Counted from the stretch's first letter, positions 48,048 to 58,596 are shown. The stretch: 64,000 nt of DNA from Actinomycetota bacterium (GCA_012523095.1 JAAYJE010000003.1:59420-123419); one strand, 5' to 3'. Program-made: numbers and translations. The notes: a model not told the origin generated them from the letters alone.

Positions 48048-49074
48048 AATCGGCTTCGACTCCCTCTTGGAAGTAGCGTTCGTAGATGTCGTCGAGACTA
48101 AGGCCCCGCTGCCTGAGGTGAACAGGCAATAGATCCTGTGCGACAACGGCTCTTGCGACCTCTGCGCGCACATCACGCCGGCTGCTTACGCTCAAGATGC
48201 CGCGGTCGGACTTCACGTCCCCCACACCGTCGACCGACCTCAGGGAGTCCGCCAACCGTTCGAGGGCCGGGCCGCCCACCTCCCGGCCGTCCGACGCGAC
48301 CACGCTGACTTCGTACTCCAGATCGCCTCTCTCCGCCAGTTGGCGCTCGAGCTCGGGGACCGGCCCCACCGCGATCAGATGGCCGCCGACGAAGATCCCT
48401 ACTCGGTCACAGACCTCCTGCACCTGATGGAGCAGATGTGAGGACAGGAGGATGGTCATGCCTTCCTGGTCCCGCAGTCGGGCCAGCATGCCCAGCATAT
48501 CGCGGACGCCCTCCGGATCGATGCCTATAGTCGGCTCGTCCAGAATCAGCACGGTCGGATGCTTGATCAAAGCATCAGCGATAGCAAGGCGTTGTCGCAT
48601 GCCGCGGGAGTACTTGCCCGCCCGCTTGTCTGCCGCTTCGGTCAGCCCTACATCGACGAGAAGCGTCTCGATCCGTTCTTCGGCCACCTTGCGGGGGATT
48701 CGATTGAGTGACGCCGTGTACCGCAGATTCTGCCTGCCGGTCATGTTCGGATAGAACCCGACGTTGTCAGGAAGGTATCCCACTATGGATTTGACGCTCA
48801 GTGGGTCGCGGACGGAATCGTGACCGGCCACCCGCACGGCGCCTTCTGTAGGCTCGGTGAGTCCGAGCAGCATGAGGATGGTGGTGGTCTTCCCTGCCCC
48901 GTTCGGTCCCAACAGACCGAATATCTCGCCCCCTAGGATCTCCAGATCGAGATTGTCGACCGCCGTGAAATCGCCGTACTTCTTGGTCAGTCCTGACGCG
49001 ACGATCACGGGTCCCTGACTGTCAGCCACCTCACGCACCTCACGGTCCGCCTCTATTTCGACCACGTCGCCCAT
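48034..49074 (-). CDS. ABC transporter ATP-binding protein
   Basis: GLLGPNGAGKTTTILMLLGLTEPTEG; YSRGMRQRLAIADALIKHPTVLILDEPTIGIDPEG. Confidence 0.96.
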   Translation of the reverse strand: MGDVVEIEADREVREVADSQGPVIVASGLTKKYGDFTAVDNLDLEILGGEIFGLLGPNGAGKTTTILMLLGLTEPTEGAVRVAGHDSVRDPLSVKSIVGYLPDNVGFYPNMTGRQNLRYTASLNRIPRKVAEERIETLLVDVGLTEAADKRAGKYSRGMRQRLAIADALIKHPTVLILDEPTIGIDPEGVRDMLGMLARLRDQEGMTILLSSHLLHQVQEVCDRVGIFVGGHLIAVGPVPELERQLAERGDLEYEVSVVASDGREVGGPALERLADSLRSVDGVGDVKSDRGILSVSSRRDVRAEVARAVVAQDLLPVHLRQRGLSLDDIYERYFQEGVEADYASA

Positions 49075-49082
49075 CTGGGATC

Positions 49083-50273
49083 TCAGCGGTGTCCGTAGCG
49101 GCGGAAGACGAACCCCAGGATGGCTATGGCCGCAACGGCGATGAGTACCCCGATGACACCCCATAGCGTGGAAGTCTTGACCGTCACGCGGATGTCGGAG
49201 TTGGCGTTGGCCTGGTCGGAATCGGCCCTGAGGGTGACAACGTAGTCGCCCGCGATGGCGTTCTCGGCCGGCGTGAAGACCGCCGTCACGTCCTGGCGCG
49301 AATTCGCGGCGAGTATGTCGATGGTGCGCGGCTCGAAAGTGACCTGCCAATTGGCGGGTGGGCTCGCCGACAGCTTGATGTCCTGCACAGGTCCAGTACC
49401 GCTGTTGGTAAGGACGAATGAAACCCTAGTGACGTCACCCGCCTTCACGTCCGCATTCAGGTTGCCGTCCGGCGTAGTGAGGCTGAGGGTATAGGTGCCC
49501 GTGATCTCCACCTGCAGAGGCACGGTGACGGTCTCTCCCCCACCCGAGGCCGTAACGGCCACGTTGTAGACGCCCATCTCCACATTGGAGCGAGGTGTGA
49601 CCTTGAGGCTCAGGTTCTGTGAACCCTGGGAGTCGATGCTGATGGTCGGAGTCTCCTGCGTGGCGCCGGACGGCGTCAGCGAGAGTGTCCAGGCCTCAGG
49701 GCCGCTCGCGCTCAGGTTGTACGTGCGCTCCTCCAAGGTGTTGTTGGCCAATGTGAGCGTGAAAGTATACGTAGCGGTGGCCGGGCCGCGGAGAGAGACG
49801 TAGTCGGCGGTGAGTTCGGTCGTACCTCCTTCGACATTGCTCACAGTCAACGTGATAGGGAGCGAGACCGTGGTCGCTCCGGCACGCGCGACCAAGGTGA
49901 GAGTCTCGGTGCCTTCTTCAGCATCCGCCGGGATCTCCACCTGCACTTTGAGCGACGATTTGTCCTCAGGGTCCGTCATAACGGCGGAGACCGGACGGCC
50001 TCCACCTTGGACGGTGGCCGACCACCCACTCGGCACACCCTGCAAGGACAGGTCCAGACGCTGAGCCACCGTGTCGGTGATGGACACGTCGACACCGACC
50101 GTCTGCCCGGCTTGAACGGTCATCGCCGGGTAGGGAGTCGCCAGAGTGACGGCCGACGCCGAACCGGTCCCTCCGAACAGCACGAACAGGACGACCAGCG
50201 ACAACGCCAGGCCGCCTGCCACCGCGACCATCGCACGACTGCGACACAAAGCCCTACGAGTCAAGGACAGCAT
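49083..50273 (-). CDS. NEW3/CARDB-like Ig-fold membrane-anchored protein linked to the ABC exporter
   Basis: TM anchors at both ends; repeats such as TYTFTLTLANNTLEERTYNLSASGPEAWTLSLTPSG and SFVLTNSGTGPVQDIKLSASPPANWQVTFEP. Confidence 0.8.
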   Translation of the reverse strand: MLSLTRRALCRSRAMVAVAGGLALSLVVLFVLFGGTGSASAVTLATPYPAMTVQAGQTVGVDVSITDTVAQRLDLSLQGVPSGWSATVQGGGRPVSAVMTDPEDKSSLKVQVEIPADAEEGTETLTLVARAGATTVSLPITLTVSNVEGGTTELTADYVSLRGPATATYTFTLTLANNTLEERTYNLSASGPEAWTLSLTPSGATQETPTISIDSQGSQNLSLKVTPRSNVEMGVYNVAVTASGGGETVTVPLQVEITGTYTLSLTTPDGNLNADVKAGDVTRVSFVLTNSGTGPVQDIKLSASPPANWQVTFEPRTIDILAANSRQDVTAVFTPAENAIAGDYVVTLRADSDQANANSDIRVTVKTSTLWGVIGVLIAVAAIAILGFVFRRYGHR

Positions 50274-50427
50274 ACTGAGCAACCTCCGGCGCACGATGAC
50301 TACTGGAGCCCCACAACGTTCGATGCCCCTCTCCTGTATGTGGCGCGAAGCGTAGGATACCTCAGTTGGAATAAAGTTGGAATAAGTTCCTCGACTTCCG
50401 GTCGAGGACGCGCCGCCCGGGGACATG

Positions 50428-50452
50428 ACGGCCCGCTGTTCAGACGGGCCGT
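50428..50452 (-). terminator. Hairpin after 50525..51085
   Basis: ACGGCCCG..CGGGCCGT 8-bp stem. Confidence 0.5.
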
Positions 50453-50524
50453 GCGATATCAACCTCTGGAACAGTGCTGGGGACGAGAGCGCCTTACCTC
50501 CGGCGCCTCGTGTGACAGAACCGG

Positions 50525-51085
50525 CTAGTTGCGGCTCCAGGACCAGGGATCCACTGCCTCGTCCATCAATTGTAGCGCCTCCTGCCGGACGGGTCCGTAG
50601 TAGGTACCCGACAGCACCAACAGGATCGACCGGAGCTCGGTGTCCCGCGCCTTCAGGATGAGACGCCTAGGCTTGCCACCCGGTCCGATGGGCACCTCCA
50701 TTTGGATCATCCCCCTGTTCAACGGGATGAAGCTGTTCAGAGCCGTCCATACCGTCGTGCGACGACCCTCCCTGCTGCGGATGAACCTCATGCTGAGTTG
50801 TCGCCCTCGCGCCACGGGCCACGACACGGCCTCGTACGACCCTAGAGTGGTGTGCCAGATACCCGCTCCCCACAGGCCGAGGACAACGAGGAGGAAGGTA
50901 AGAAGGAGGGACGCAAGGTAATAGTAGGGAGGATATCCTCTATGGCCAAGAACGGTCTCGCCAAGCAACACACCGGTGAAGAACGCCACCGGTAGAAACG
51001 CGACGTAGCTGAGAACGCGCGCCCAAGCCATCCAGGCCGGCATCCGGCGACCCTTAAGCCAGACACGTTCGCCATTGGTGCTCAC
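50525..51085 (-). CDS. Hypothetical two-TM (PH-domain-like?) protein
   Basis: Two TM segments followed by SREGRRTTVWTALNSFIPLNRGMIQMEVPIGPGGKPRRLILKARD; GTG start inferred. Confidence 0.65.
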   Translation of the reverse strand: MSTNGERVWLKGRRMPAWMAWARVLSYVAFLPVAFFTGVLLGETVLGHRGYPPYYYLASLLLTFLLVVLGLWGAGIWHTTLGSYEAVSWPVARGRQLSMRFIRSREGRRTTVWTALNSFIPLNRGMIQMEVPIGPGGKPRRLILKARDTELRSILLVLSGTYYGPVRQEALQLMDEAVDPWSWSRN

Positions 51086-51305
51086 CTCGCAATCGCCGAC
51101 GAAGCGAGATCCCCACAGTCCTGCATTGAGATAGGTCGCAATGGCTCCTACACATCGAGGCTTACGACAGGATCCTATCCCCACTGCGCACCTCCGATCG
51201 ACAGTCAATACCTCTTCATCGGCACCCCGGAAGCGTTCCTTAAGTCCCTTTGGTCCCGTGAAAGACTAGGGGGAGGGTCTATGTGGAGCCGTGTCCGTCG
51301 GTCGC

Positions 51306-52178
51306 TCAGGCTCCGGCTGCCAATCGTTCCGCCAGCTGAGCGAACTGCCCGGGAGTCAGCCGTTCGGCCCTCACATCAGCGGGCAGATCGAGCGAACGCG
51401 CCAGTCCGAGCGCATCTTCTCGAGTGATCCGGAGGCCTGCAGCCAGCGAGTTGACAAGGGTCTTCCGCCGCTGGCCGAAGGCGGCCTGGATCACCGCCCG
51501 CAAACAGGCGGGTTCAGCCTTTGGCAACCGTTCGGCGGGAAGGCGGTCGAGGACCACCAGGCTGGAGTCCACGTTCGGCCGCGGGAAGAAAATGGACCGT
51601 GAAAGCGGGCGGACCTTCCTGACCTCGGCATACAACTGCACCCAGACTGAGAGCACCCCGTAGATCTTGCCGCCTGGAGCTGCGGCCATCCGCTCAGCGA
51701 CTTCCCGCTGCACCATCACGCAGTAGCGGCGCATACCGGGCAGCCGCTGCAAAGCCTCGATAATGAACGGTCCCGCCACAGAGTAGGGCAGATTGCTGGC
51801 GCACACAGTCGGGGCCGGCTCCAACTCCTCCAGGGAGACTCTGAGGATGTCTTTGAAATGGAGACTCACATTGTCGGCGCCACCCAACGTGACTGCGAGG
51901 GCGGGCTCCAGGCTGCGGTCGATCTCAAAGGCGTGCACATGTTGCGCCGCCTCAGCCAGGGCGGCGGTGAGGACGCCTAGGCCGGCGCCCACTTCGAGCG
52001 CCACGTCGTCGGACCGGCACTCCAGCCGACCAAGGATCACGCCAAGTACATTGTCGTCGATAAGGAAGTTCTGCCCCAGGTCGCGTTTTGGGATTATGTC
52101 GAATTGCGCCAACCGGGCCAGAGAGATCTGACGCAGGCGGGAAACGGCAACCGGGTCCTCCCGTTCCGCAGGGTCCAT
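51306..52178 (-). CDS. rsmA: 16S rRNA (adenine1518/1519-N6) dimethyltransferase
   Basis: KRDLGQNFLIDDNVLGVILGRL; VALEVGAGLGVLTAALAEAAQHVHAFEID; CASNLPYSVAGPFI. Confidence 0.97.
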   Translation of the reverse strand: MDPAEREDPVAVSRLRQISLARLAQFDIIPKRDLGQNFLIDDNVLGVILGRLECRSDDVALEVGAGLGVLTAALAEAAQHVHAFEIDRSLEPALAVTLGGADNVSLHFKDILRVSLEELEPAPTVCASNLPYSVAGPFIIEALQRLPGMRRYCVMVQREVAERMAAAPGGKIYGVLSVWVQLYAEVRKVRPLSRSIFFPRPNVDSSLVVLDRLPAERLPKAEPACLRAVIQAAFGQRRKTLVNSLAAGLRITREDALGLARSLDLPADVRAERLTPGQFAQLAERLAAGA

Positions 52179-52191
52179 CGCCGCCGCCGGT

Positions 52192-52962
52192 CTAGGACCG
52201 GGCGTGAGGGATACGCCGGAACGCCGCCCTCACATTAGCCTCCACCTGCACGGCGAGTTCCTCCACCGTGACCCCCCGCAGCGCCGCCACGAACTCATAG
52301 GTCTTCGCCACCAAAGCCGGGCGGTTGGGCCGTCCACGAAGAGGCATCGGGGCCAGCCAGGGAGCGTCGGTCTCGAGAAGCAGGAGATGCGCCGGGACCG
52401 TCCTGGCCGCTTCCTGCAGGTGGACCGCGTTCTTGTAGGTCACATTGCCCGCGAAGCTGACGTAGTAACCTCTCTCCACCACTTCGCCGAGCCGGTCGGG
52501 CAGGGAGAAGCAGTGCAGGACCACGGTGAGTCCGGCTCCGTGCCTGCCGAGAGACTCAAGGGTGTCGGCGGCCGCCTCGCGCGTGTGCACCACCACGGGC
52601 AGATCCGCGCGCCGGGCCAGTTCCATATGGTGGGCGAACACCTCACCCTGCACCCCGTGCGGCCAGTGATCGTGGTAGTAGTCAAAGCCCGTCTCCCCCA
52701 CTGCGACCACGCGCGGGTGGGCGGTCAGTCCCTCGATCTCCGCCAGGCCGGCCTCATCCAGGCGTCCCGCCTCGTGCGGATGAAACCCCACAGTGGCGTA
52801 GACCTGCGGGAATCGTTCCGCCAGCTCCACCGAAAGGCGAGACCGCCGGAGGTCGATGCCCGACTGGATGATCAGCCCCACTCCGGCTTCGGCGGCATCG
52901 TCCACAAGCCGGGCCGGGTCCTCTCGGCAATGGTCCAGGTGGGTGTGAGAGTCGATCAGCAT
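52192..52962 (-). CDS. tatD: TatD family DNase
   Basis: LIDSHTHLDH; ATVGFHPHEAG; VAVGETGFDYYHD; LLLETDAPWLAPMPLRGRPNRPALV. Confidence 0.96.
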   Translation of the reverse strand: MLIDSHTHLDHCREDPARLVDDAAEAGVGLIIQSGIDLRRSRLSVELAERFPQVYATVGFHPHEAGRLDEAGLAEIEGLTAHPRVVAVGETGFDYYHDHWPHGVQGEVFAHHMELARRADLPVVVHTREAAADTLESLGRHGAGLTVVLHCFSLPDRLGEVVERGYYVSFAGNVTYKNAVHLQEAARTVPAHLLLLETDAPWLAPMPLRGRPNRPALVAKTYEFVAALRGVTVEELAVQVEANVRAAFRRIPHARS

Positions 52963-53153
52963 GCGGCGAACCCCCGCCCCAAAGGACTGCTGAGGAGTGT
53001 TGCACGGTCGGGGAGCAGCCGTGCGGGCGACCCGCCGCGCGGAGATCCGGCGGCGGGGGCTTGTTGAGCGAGGGACCCGCTGCCCGAGAGCCTACAAGGC
53101 AAGGGGCCTCCTGCACGACAACCTACAGGGCGAGAGCACACGGCGCGAGAGCC

Positions 53154-54797
53154 TCAGCCCTCGATCCGAGGGAACAGGGCACCGCCTGAGATCACCGTCA
53201 GGCCGGGCGGCAGCAGTCCCCACTGCGCTCCCTCCCAGCTCGGACCGCTCTCAATACCGGAGGCGGAGCCGACAGGGGTCAACCCCAACCGCTCCCGGAT
53301 GGCCATCGCCGTCTGCGGCATGAACGGATAGAGCAGCACCGACAGAACGCGCAGTCCCTCGGCCAGATCCCACAAGGCGGCGTCGAGCGCAATGCCGGCC
53401 GACCCCTGAACGGCGCCCTGCCCAGGGACGGCGGCGGAGATCTGCACGGACGCGCTCGCCGCCGCCTCAGCCTCCGCCTGCTTCGCCAGTTTCCACGGCG
53501 CCTGTTCTTCGACATACCGGTTCAGACGGCGCACAAGCGTCCAGACGCCGTCCAAGGCGGTCGACAGATCCAGTTCTTCGAGTTGCGTCCGGACCGCGGC
53601 GCAGGCGGCGATCGCCTCTACGGCGAGTGGCGAACCAGGGTGCGCGTGAGTGCACTCCGGGGGGTCGGCATAGCCGGGGGGCGGCGCGGGCACCGTGCCG
53701 CCCCGGTACTTGCCGATCATGGACACGGTCCGAGATACAAGGTTGCCGAGCTCGTTGGCCAACTCACTGTTGTAGCGGGCCTTGAAGCCTTCCTCGCTCA
53801 CCACGCCGTCCTGCCCGAAACTCACCTCGCGCAGGCAGTACAGCCTGAAGGCGTCGGCCCCATATTGTTCGATGAGCGGGAAGGGGTCCATCACGTTCCC
53901 ACGCGTCTTGGACATCTTCTCTCCGCCGAGCTTCAGATAGCCGTGGATGAAAAGATGTTCCGGCAGTTCATATCCCGCCGACATCAATAACGCGGGCCAG
54001 ATCACGCCGTGGAACTTGAGGATGTCCTGTGCCATGAGGTGATAGCTTGCCGGCCAGAAACGCGAGAACAGATCTCGACCAGGAGCGTAGGTGAGTGCGC
54101 TCATGTAGTTGATGAGGGCATCCACCCACACGTAGATGACCTGGGTCTCATCCCACGGTACGCTGATGCCCCACTTCAAGGTGGAACGCGAGATGGAGAT
54201 ATCGTCCAGCCCCTGCTGGATGAACGACAGCGCTTCGTTATAGCGGTGTTTCGGGCGGACGAAATCGGGATTGTCTCGGTAATGGGCCCCCAGACGATCC
54301 TGGAAGGCGGAGAGACGGAAGAAGTAGTTCTCCTCTTCCACGAGCACCGGGGCGATGCCGTGGTCGGGACACAGCCCGTCGACCAGGTTCTCCTCGGTGT
54401 AATAGGCCTCACATGCCCGACAATAGAGTCCCGAGTAAGCCTTCTTGTAGATGTCGCCGGCGTCGTAGCAGCGCTGCACGAACTGTTGCACGTACTGCTC
54501 GTGCTCGGGGTCGGTGGTGCGGATGAAGAAGTCATTGCTGGCCCCCACTTTCGCAGCGACCTCCTTGAACCTGATCACCACCTCATCCACGTGCTCTTTG
54601 GGAGTCAATCCCCGAGCGGCAGCCGCCTGCTCCACTTTCGTGCCGTGCTCATCGGTGCCGGTGAGGAAGAACACATCATCACCAAGCTGGCGATGGAATC
54701 TGGCCGCCACGTCCGCGGCGGCAGTAGTGTAGGCGTGGCCGATGTGCGGCACGTCGTTGACGTAATAGATAGGTGTGGTGATATAGAAGCGCCCCAT
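53154..54797 (-). CDS. metG: Methionyl-tRNA synthetase
   Basis: FYITTPIYYVNDVPHIGHAYTTAAADV; HGYLKLGGEKMSKTRGNVMDP. Confidence 0.98.
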   Translation of the reverse strand: MGRFYITTPIYYVNDVPHIGHAYTTAAADVAARFHRQLGDDVFFLTGTDEHGTKVEQAAAARGLTPKEHVDEVVIRFKEVAAKVGASNDFFIRTTDPEHEQYVQQFVQRCYDAGDIYKKAYSGLYCRACEAYYTEENLVDGLCPDHGIAPVLVEEENYFFRLSAFQDRLGAHYRDNPDFVRPKHRYNEALSFIQQGLDDISISRSTLKWGISVPWDETQVIYVWVDALINYMSALTYAPGRDLFSRFWPASYHLMAQDILKFHGVIWPALLMSAGYELPEHLFIHGYLKLGGEKMSKTRGNVMDPFPLIEQYGADAFRLYCLREVSFGQDGVVSEEGFKARYNSELANELGNLVSRTVSMIGKYRGGTVPAPPPGYADPPECTHAHPGSPLAVEAIAACAAVRTQLEELDLSTALDGVWTLVRRLNRYVEEQAPWKLAKQAEAEAAASASVQISAAVPGQGAVQGSAGIALDAALWDLAEGLRVLSVLLYPFMPQTAMAIRERLGLTPVGSASGIESGPSWEGAQWGLLPPGLTVISGGALFPRIEG

Positions 54798-54919
54798 AGC
54801 CCGGTTATTCTAGCAGAAGGCTAATTGACGCCGGGCGCCCGGCCGCCACGCAGGGCCGGCTTCCCCATCTCCTCCCCACTACGGTATCCTCCAAGAGACC
54901 GCAAAGCGCCGAACGACAG

Positions 54920-56461
54920 GTGGCCGCTGTGATCAACTACGTAGACACCAGATCCCTTCTGACGGTCCCGCTACCCTTCACAGAAGTCGTTCTGCAAGGC
55001 ATCGCTCCGGGCGGAGGCCTGTTCGTTCCCGACCGAATACCGGAGTTGGAACCGGCGCAAATCGGTGCGTTGGCCTCAATGCCGTACTGGCAGCGGGCCA
55101 CCGAGATCTTCTGGTTGTTTGAGATGGACCTCTCCGCGACGAAGGTCACCTCCGTCGCTCGGCGGGCCTACGGCGACAACTTCGACCACCCTAGGGTCGC
55201 CCCGGTGGTGGCTCTCGGCGATGGGCGCTACGCGCTCGAGCTGTGGCATGGGCCCACGCTTGCCTTCAAAGACATGGCGCTGCAGTGCATGCCGCTCTTC
55301 TTCTCCACAGCTCTTAAGCAGAAGCGTACGCCCGGAGGGTCGCCGTGCGACTTTCTCGTTCTGGTAGCAACATCAGGGGATACGGGGGTCGCCGCCCTCA
55401 GCGGGTTCGCCGACCGCCCCCACACCAAGATCGCCGTCTGCTACCCGTCCGGCGGCGTCTCCCCCATACAGCAGCGCCAGATGGTCACCCAGCCGGGCGG
55501 CAACCTTACCGTATTCGAGGTACAAGGCGATTTTGACGACTGCCAGTCAGCGGTGAAGGCGGTCTTCGGCGACCAGGGTTTCGCGGAGGAGTTGGCGAAC
55601 GACCACAATCTCAAGCTCTCCTCGGCCAACTCGATCAACTGGGGCCGCCTGCTTCCTCAGATCGTCTACTACGTCAGCGCATATGCCGATCTGGTGTCTC
55701 AGGGGCACTGCCGCCTTGGCGATCCCATCGACGTATGCGTCCCCAGCGGCAATTTCGGCAACATCCTCGCGGCGTACTACGCCAAGCGCATGGGGACTCC
55801 CATCGATCGACTGGTCTGCGCGTCGAACGCCAACAACGTCCTTGCCGACTTCCTGGCCACCGGAACGTATCGGATAGAGGACCGGCGCCTGGTCAAGACC
55901 GCGTCGCCGTCCATGGACATCCTCATCTCCTCCAATCTCGAGCGCATGCTCTACGAACTGACCATGGACGGACCCGGCGTGCGCAGTTGGATGGATGATC
56001 TCAGCACCTCCGGCATGTTCCGGCTCGACGACCTTACGTTCGAACGTCTTCGTCGTGAGATGGTCGGCGACTGGGTAGACAACGAGACCTGCATCAACAC
56101 CATCGGACGCGTCTACAGGGAGAGGGAGTACCTGATAGACCCTCACACGGCCGTCGCCTGGGAGGTAGCCGATAGACACGCCCGCGACCTGCCCATGCTC
56201 GTGGTGTCGCCGGCCCATTGGAGCAAATTCCCTGCCGACGTCATGCGCGCCCTCAAAGGACTGCATGCCGACGACCCGCTTCCCGAGAACGATCTCGAAC
56301 TCTTGGACCAGGTGTCGCGGCTGGCCCCGGGCAACCCGGTGCCGGCGGGCATCGACGCGATGCGCTCCCGGCCGGTGCGCTTTTCCAATCTGGTCGAAGG
56401 CGACCGTCAGTCGCTGGAGCGGGCCATCCGGGCTTTTCTGACCTCCAGTGCCAGGCCGTAG
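54920..56461 (+). CDS. thrC: Threonine synthase
   Basis: LWHGPTLAFKDMALQCMPLFF; LVATSGDTGVAALSGFADRPHTKIAVCYPSGGVSPIQQRQMVTQPG; VPSGNFGNILAAYYAKRMG. Confidence 0.95.
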   Translation: MAAVINYVDTRSLLTVPLPFTEVVLQGIAPGGGLFVPDRIPELEPAQIGALASMPYWQRATEIFWLFEMDLSATKVTSVARRAYGDNFDHPRVAPVVALGDGRYALELWHGPTLAFKDMALQCMPLFFSTALKQKRTPGGSPCDFLVLVATSGDTGVAALSGFADRPHTKIAVCYPSGGVSPIQQRQMVTQPGGNLTVFEVQGDFDDCQSAVKAVFGDQGFAEELANDHNLKLSSANSINWGRLLPQIVYYVSAYADLVSQGHCRLGDPIDVCVPSGNFGNILAAYYAKRMGTPIDRLVCASNANNVLADFLATGTYRIEDRRLVKTASPSMDILISSNLERMLYELTMDGPGVRSWMDDLSTSGMFRLDDLTFERLRREMVGDWVDNETCINTIGRVYREREYLIDPHTAVAWEVADRHARDLPMLVVSPAHWSKFPADVMRALKGLHADDPLPENDLELLDQVSRLAPGNPVPAGIDAMRSRPVRFSNLVEGDRQSLERAIRAFLTSSARP

Positions 56462-57297
56462 ACCCTCCGCGGGGTGAGTCCGGTGAGGCCCGCGACTATG
56501 TTGGCGGCCTTCTTCGTGCCTACGCCCAATTCCTCCAGCTCAGTCAGGGCCGACCAGGCACGGCCTTCTGCGTCAGAGATCGTCGGCCGGTCGGCCGCCC
56601 CCGCCTGCAATGCGGGATCTCCCTCCTTCACCACGGTGGGGGGCGCGATAACTAGAACAATCTCGCCGCGCACGGAGTCACCAAGGTTCTCCAACACCTC
56701 TGCGGCCGTCCCCCGCAGCACCTGTTCGTGCAGTTTGGTCATCTCCCGGCACACCACCAGAAGACGACGGGGCCATCGTCCGTCTATGGTCGTCAAGGAG
56801 GTCCTGATCCGCCGGGGAGACTCGAACGCCACCAGAGTGGCGCCCGTCCCTTCGAAGCGCCCCAGTTGCTCGAGAAGCTTGGCCCTGCTGCGCGCTAGGA
56901 ACCCCACAAAGGCGAAGCGGTCGACGGGGAGCCCCGACAAGACCAACGCGGTCGAGACGGCCGACGGTCCTGGGAGCACGGTCACCGGAAGGTCCTCGGC
57001 GATGCAGGCCTTCACCAGAGTGAAGCCGGGGTCGGAAAGGCCGGGCATGCCCGCATCGCTGACCACTGCTACTCCCTTGCCCTGTCGCAGCAGCGGCAAC
57101 AGCCTCTGGACCCTCTCTTCCTCGTTGTGCTCGTGGAAGCTGACGAGTCCGGCGGCGACTATCCCGTGACGCTTGAGGAGGATACCCGTGTGACGTGTGT
57201 CTTCACAGGCGACGACATCGACCTGTCTCAGCACTTCGAGTACCCTCAGGGTGATGTCGTCCAGATTCCCGATAGGCGTAGGACAGATATAGAGCAT
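56407..57297 (-). CDS. rsmI: 16S rRNA (cytidine1402-2'-O)-methyltransferase
   Basis: LYICPTPIGNLDDITLRVLEVLRQVDVVACEDTRHTGILLKRHGI; VSDAGMPGLSDPG; VTVLPGPSAV. Confidence 0.97.
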   Translation of the reverse strand: MLYICPTPIGNLDDITLRVLEVLRQVDVVACEDTRHTGILLKRHGIVAAGLVSFHEHNEEERVQRLLPLLRQGKGVAVVSDAGMPGLSDPGFTLVKACIAEDLPVTVLPGPSAVSTALVLSGLPVDRFAFVGFLARSRAKLLEQLGRFEGTGATLVAFESPRRIRTSLTTIDGRWPRRLLVVCREMTKLHEQVLRGTAAEVLENLGDSVRGEIVLVIAPPTVVKEGDPALQAGAADRPTISDAEGRAWSALTELEELGVGTKKAANIVAGLTGLTPRRVYGLALEVRKARMARSSD

Positions 57298-57320
57298 GAA
57301 CCGGCTCCCCGACGGCGGCG

Positions 57321-58457
57321 TCAGCCGGCCGCCGGTTTTTCGAAGCCCGGTCCTCCAGACGCCGGTTCTTCCAAGCCCGGCTCGTCTGCTGCCGTCTTGT
57401 CTGCCGCCGGCGCGCAGGTCGCCGGCCCAGGGGCCGGCGCGCCCGGCGCGGCAGCTTTGCCGCCGACCGGGGCCGCGCTTGGACTACGCACCAGGTCCCA
57501 GGCCGCGAGCCCGGCGCCCACCAGGCCGGCCTTGTTGCCCAGCTCCGCCGCCGTCACCCTCACCTGGTCCTTCCCAGGCGCCATGGCGTTCTTCAGCAGG
57601 TGCTTGCGCGCATAGTGGAGGAGGAGCTCTCCAAGCTCCCCCACCCCGCCTCCGACCACGATCATCTCCGGGTTGAAGGTGTTGGTGAGATTAGCGAGAC
57701 CGATACCTAACCACTCGGCAAGCTGCTGAACGGCCTCGATCGCCCCCCGGTGCCCCTCCCTGGCCAGCCGGGCCACCGCTCCCCCGCTCAGCATTCCCTG
57801 CTCGCGCAGATGGAGCAGCACGTCACCGGGGTCGCGTTCGGGGTCACGGACCCGGGCGCCCGCATAGCGGGCCAGCGCGGGCCCCGAAGCGTACATCTCA
57901 AGACAGCCTTTCATGCCGCACCTGCAGGGAAGACCGCCCATCTGCACCACGGTATGGCCTAACTCTCCGGCCGCGCCGCCGACGCCCCGATACAGACGCC
58001 CATCCAGGAGCAGCGCCCCGCCCACCCCGGTGCCGAGAGTCAGCATGATCACGTGCCGCAGCCCTTGAGCCACCCCGGCCACAGACTCTCCGAGCAGGGC
58101 GGCGTTGGCGTCGTTCTCCAGTATCACGGGAATGCCGAACGTCTCCCGAAGCGGCGCCGCCAACGAGACTTCCCGCAAGGGCAGATTGGGCGAAGTCACA
58201 ACTACCCCACGATCGCTGTCGACGGTGCCGGCACAGGCCAATCCCACGGCTCTCGGAGCATAATCGGCGAACTGGGCCATCGCGCGGCGCAGGGTGGTCT
58301 CCAGCCCTGTCAGGAACGACTCAGTGTCTTCCGTGCGGCTCGGATCGACGATTGGAGGTGCAAGCTGCGTTCCAAACGGGTCCACGGGACCCACCGCGAT
58401 CTTGGTCCCCCCCACATCCGCCCCGAGCACCGACGGCATCCGCATCCTCCCGTACAA
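57321..58457 (-). CDS. ROK-family glucokinase
   Basis: LGADVGGTKIAVG; LGTGVGGALLLDG; CRCGMKGCLEMYASGPAL; low-complexity Pro/Ala-rich C-terminus. Confidence 0.92.
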   Translation of the reverse strand: MYGRMRMPSVLGADVGGTKIAVGPVDPFGTQLAPPIVDPSRTEDTESFLTGLETTLRRAMAQFADYAPRAVGLACAGTVDSDRGVVVTSPNLPLREVSLAAPLRETFGIPVILENDANAALLGESVAGVAQGLRHVIMLTLGTGVGGALLLDGRLYRGVGGAAGELGHTVVQMGGLPCRCGMKGCLEMYASGPALARYAGARVRDPERDPGDVLLHLREQGMLSGGAVARLAREGHRGAIEAVQQLAEWLGIGLANLTNTFNPEMIVVGGGVGELGELLLHYARKHLLKNAMAPGKDQVRVTAAELGNKAGLVGAGLAAWDLVRSPSAAPVGGKAAAPGAPAPGPATCAPAADKTAADEPGLEEPASGGPGFEKPAAG

Positions 58458-58596
58458 CCACCCGTAGTTCCGAGACTACAGGGCCTGCTACAAGGCTATC
58501 TTAACCTGAATCCACCTGCCCGGCCCTAAACAATCGTCCCTGGTCGGATTCCTCGGTCCCTGTCGTCATCTGTGGCGCTCCTGAACCGCACCGGAT

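Noticed and set aside
52963-53153. Imperfect ~30-nt repeats between tatD and metG (CCTGTAGGTTGTCGTGCAGGAGGCCCC / CCTTGTAGGCTCTCGGGCAGCGGG) as a possible CRISPR-like array
   Set aside because: Only two degenerate units, no constant spacers; more likely decayed metG C-terminal coding sequence or low-complexity intergenic DNA
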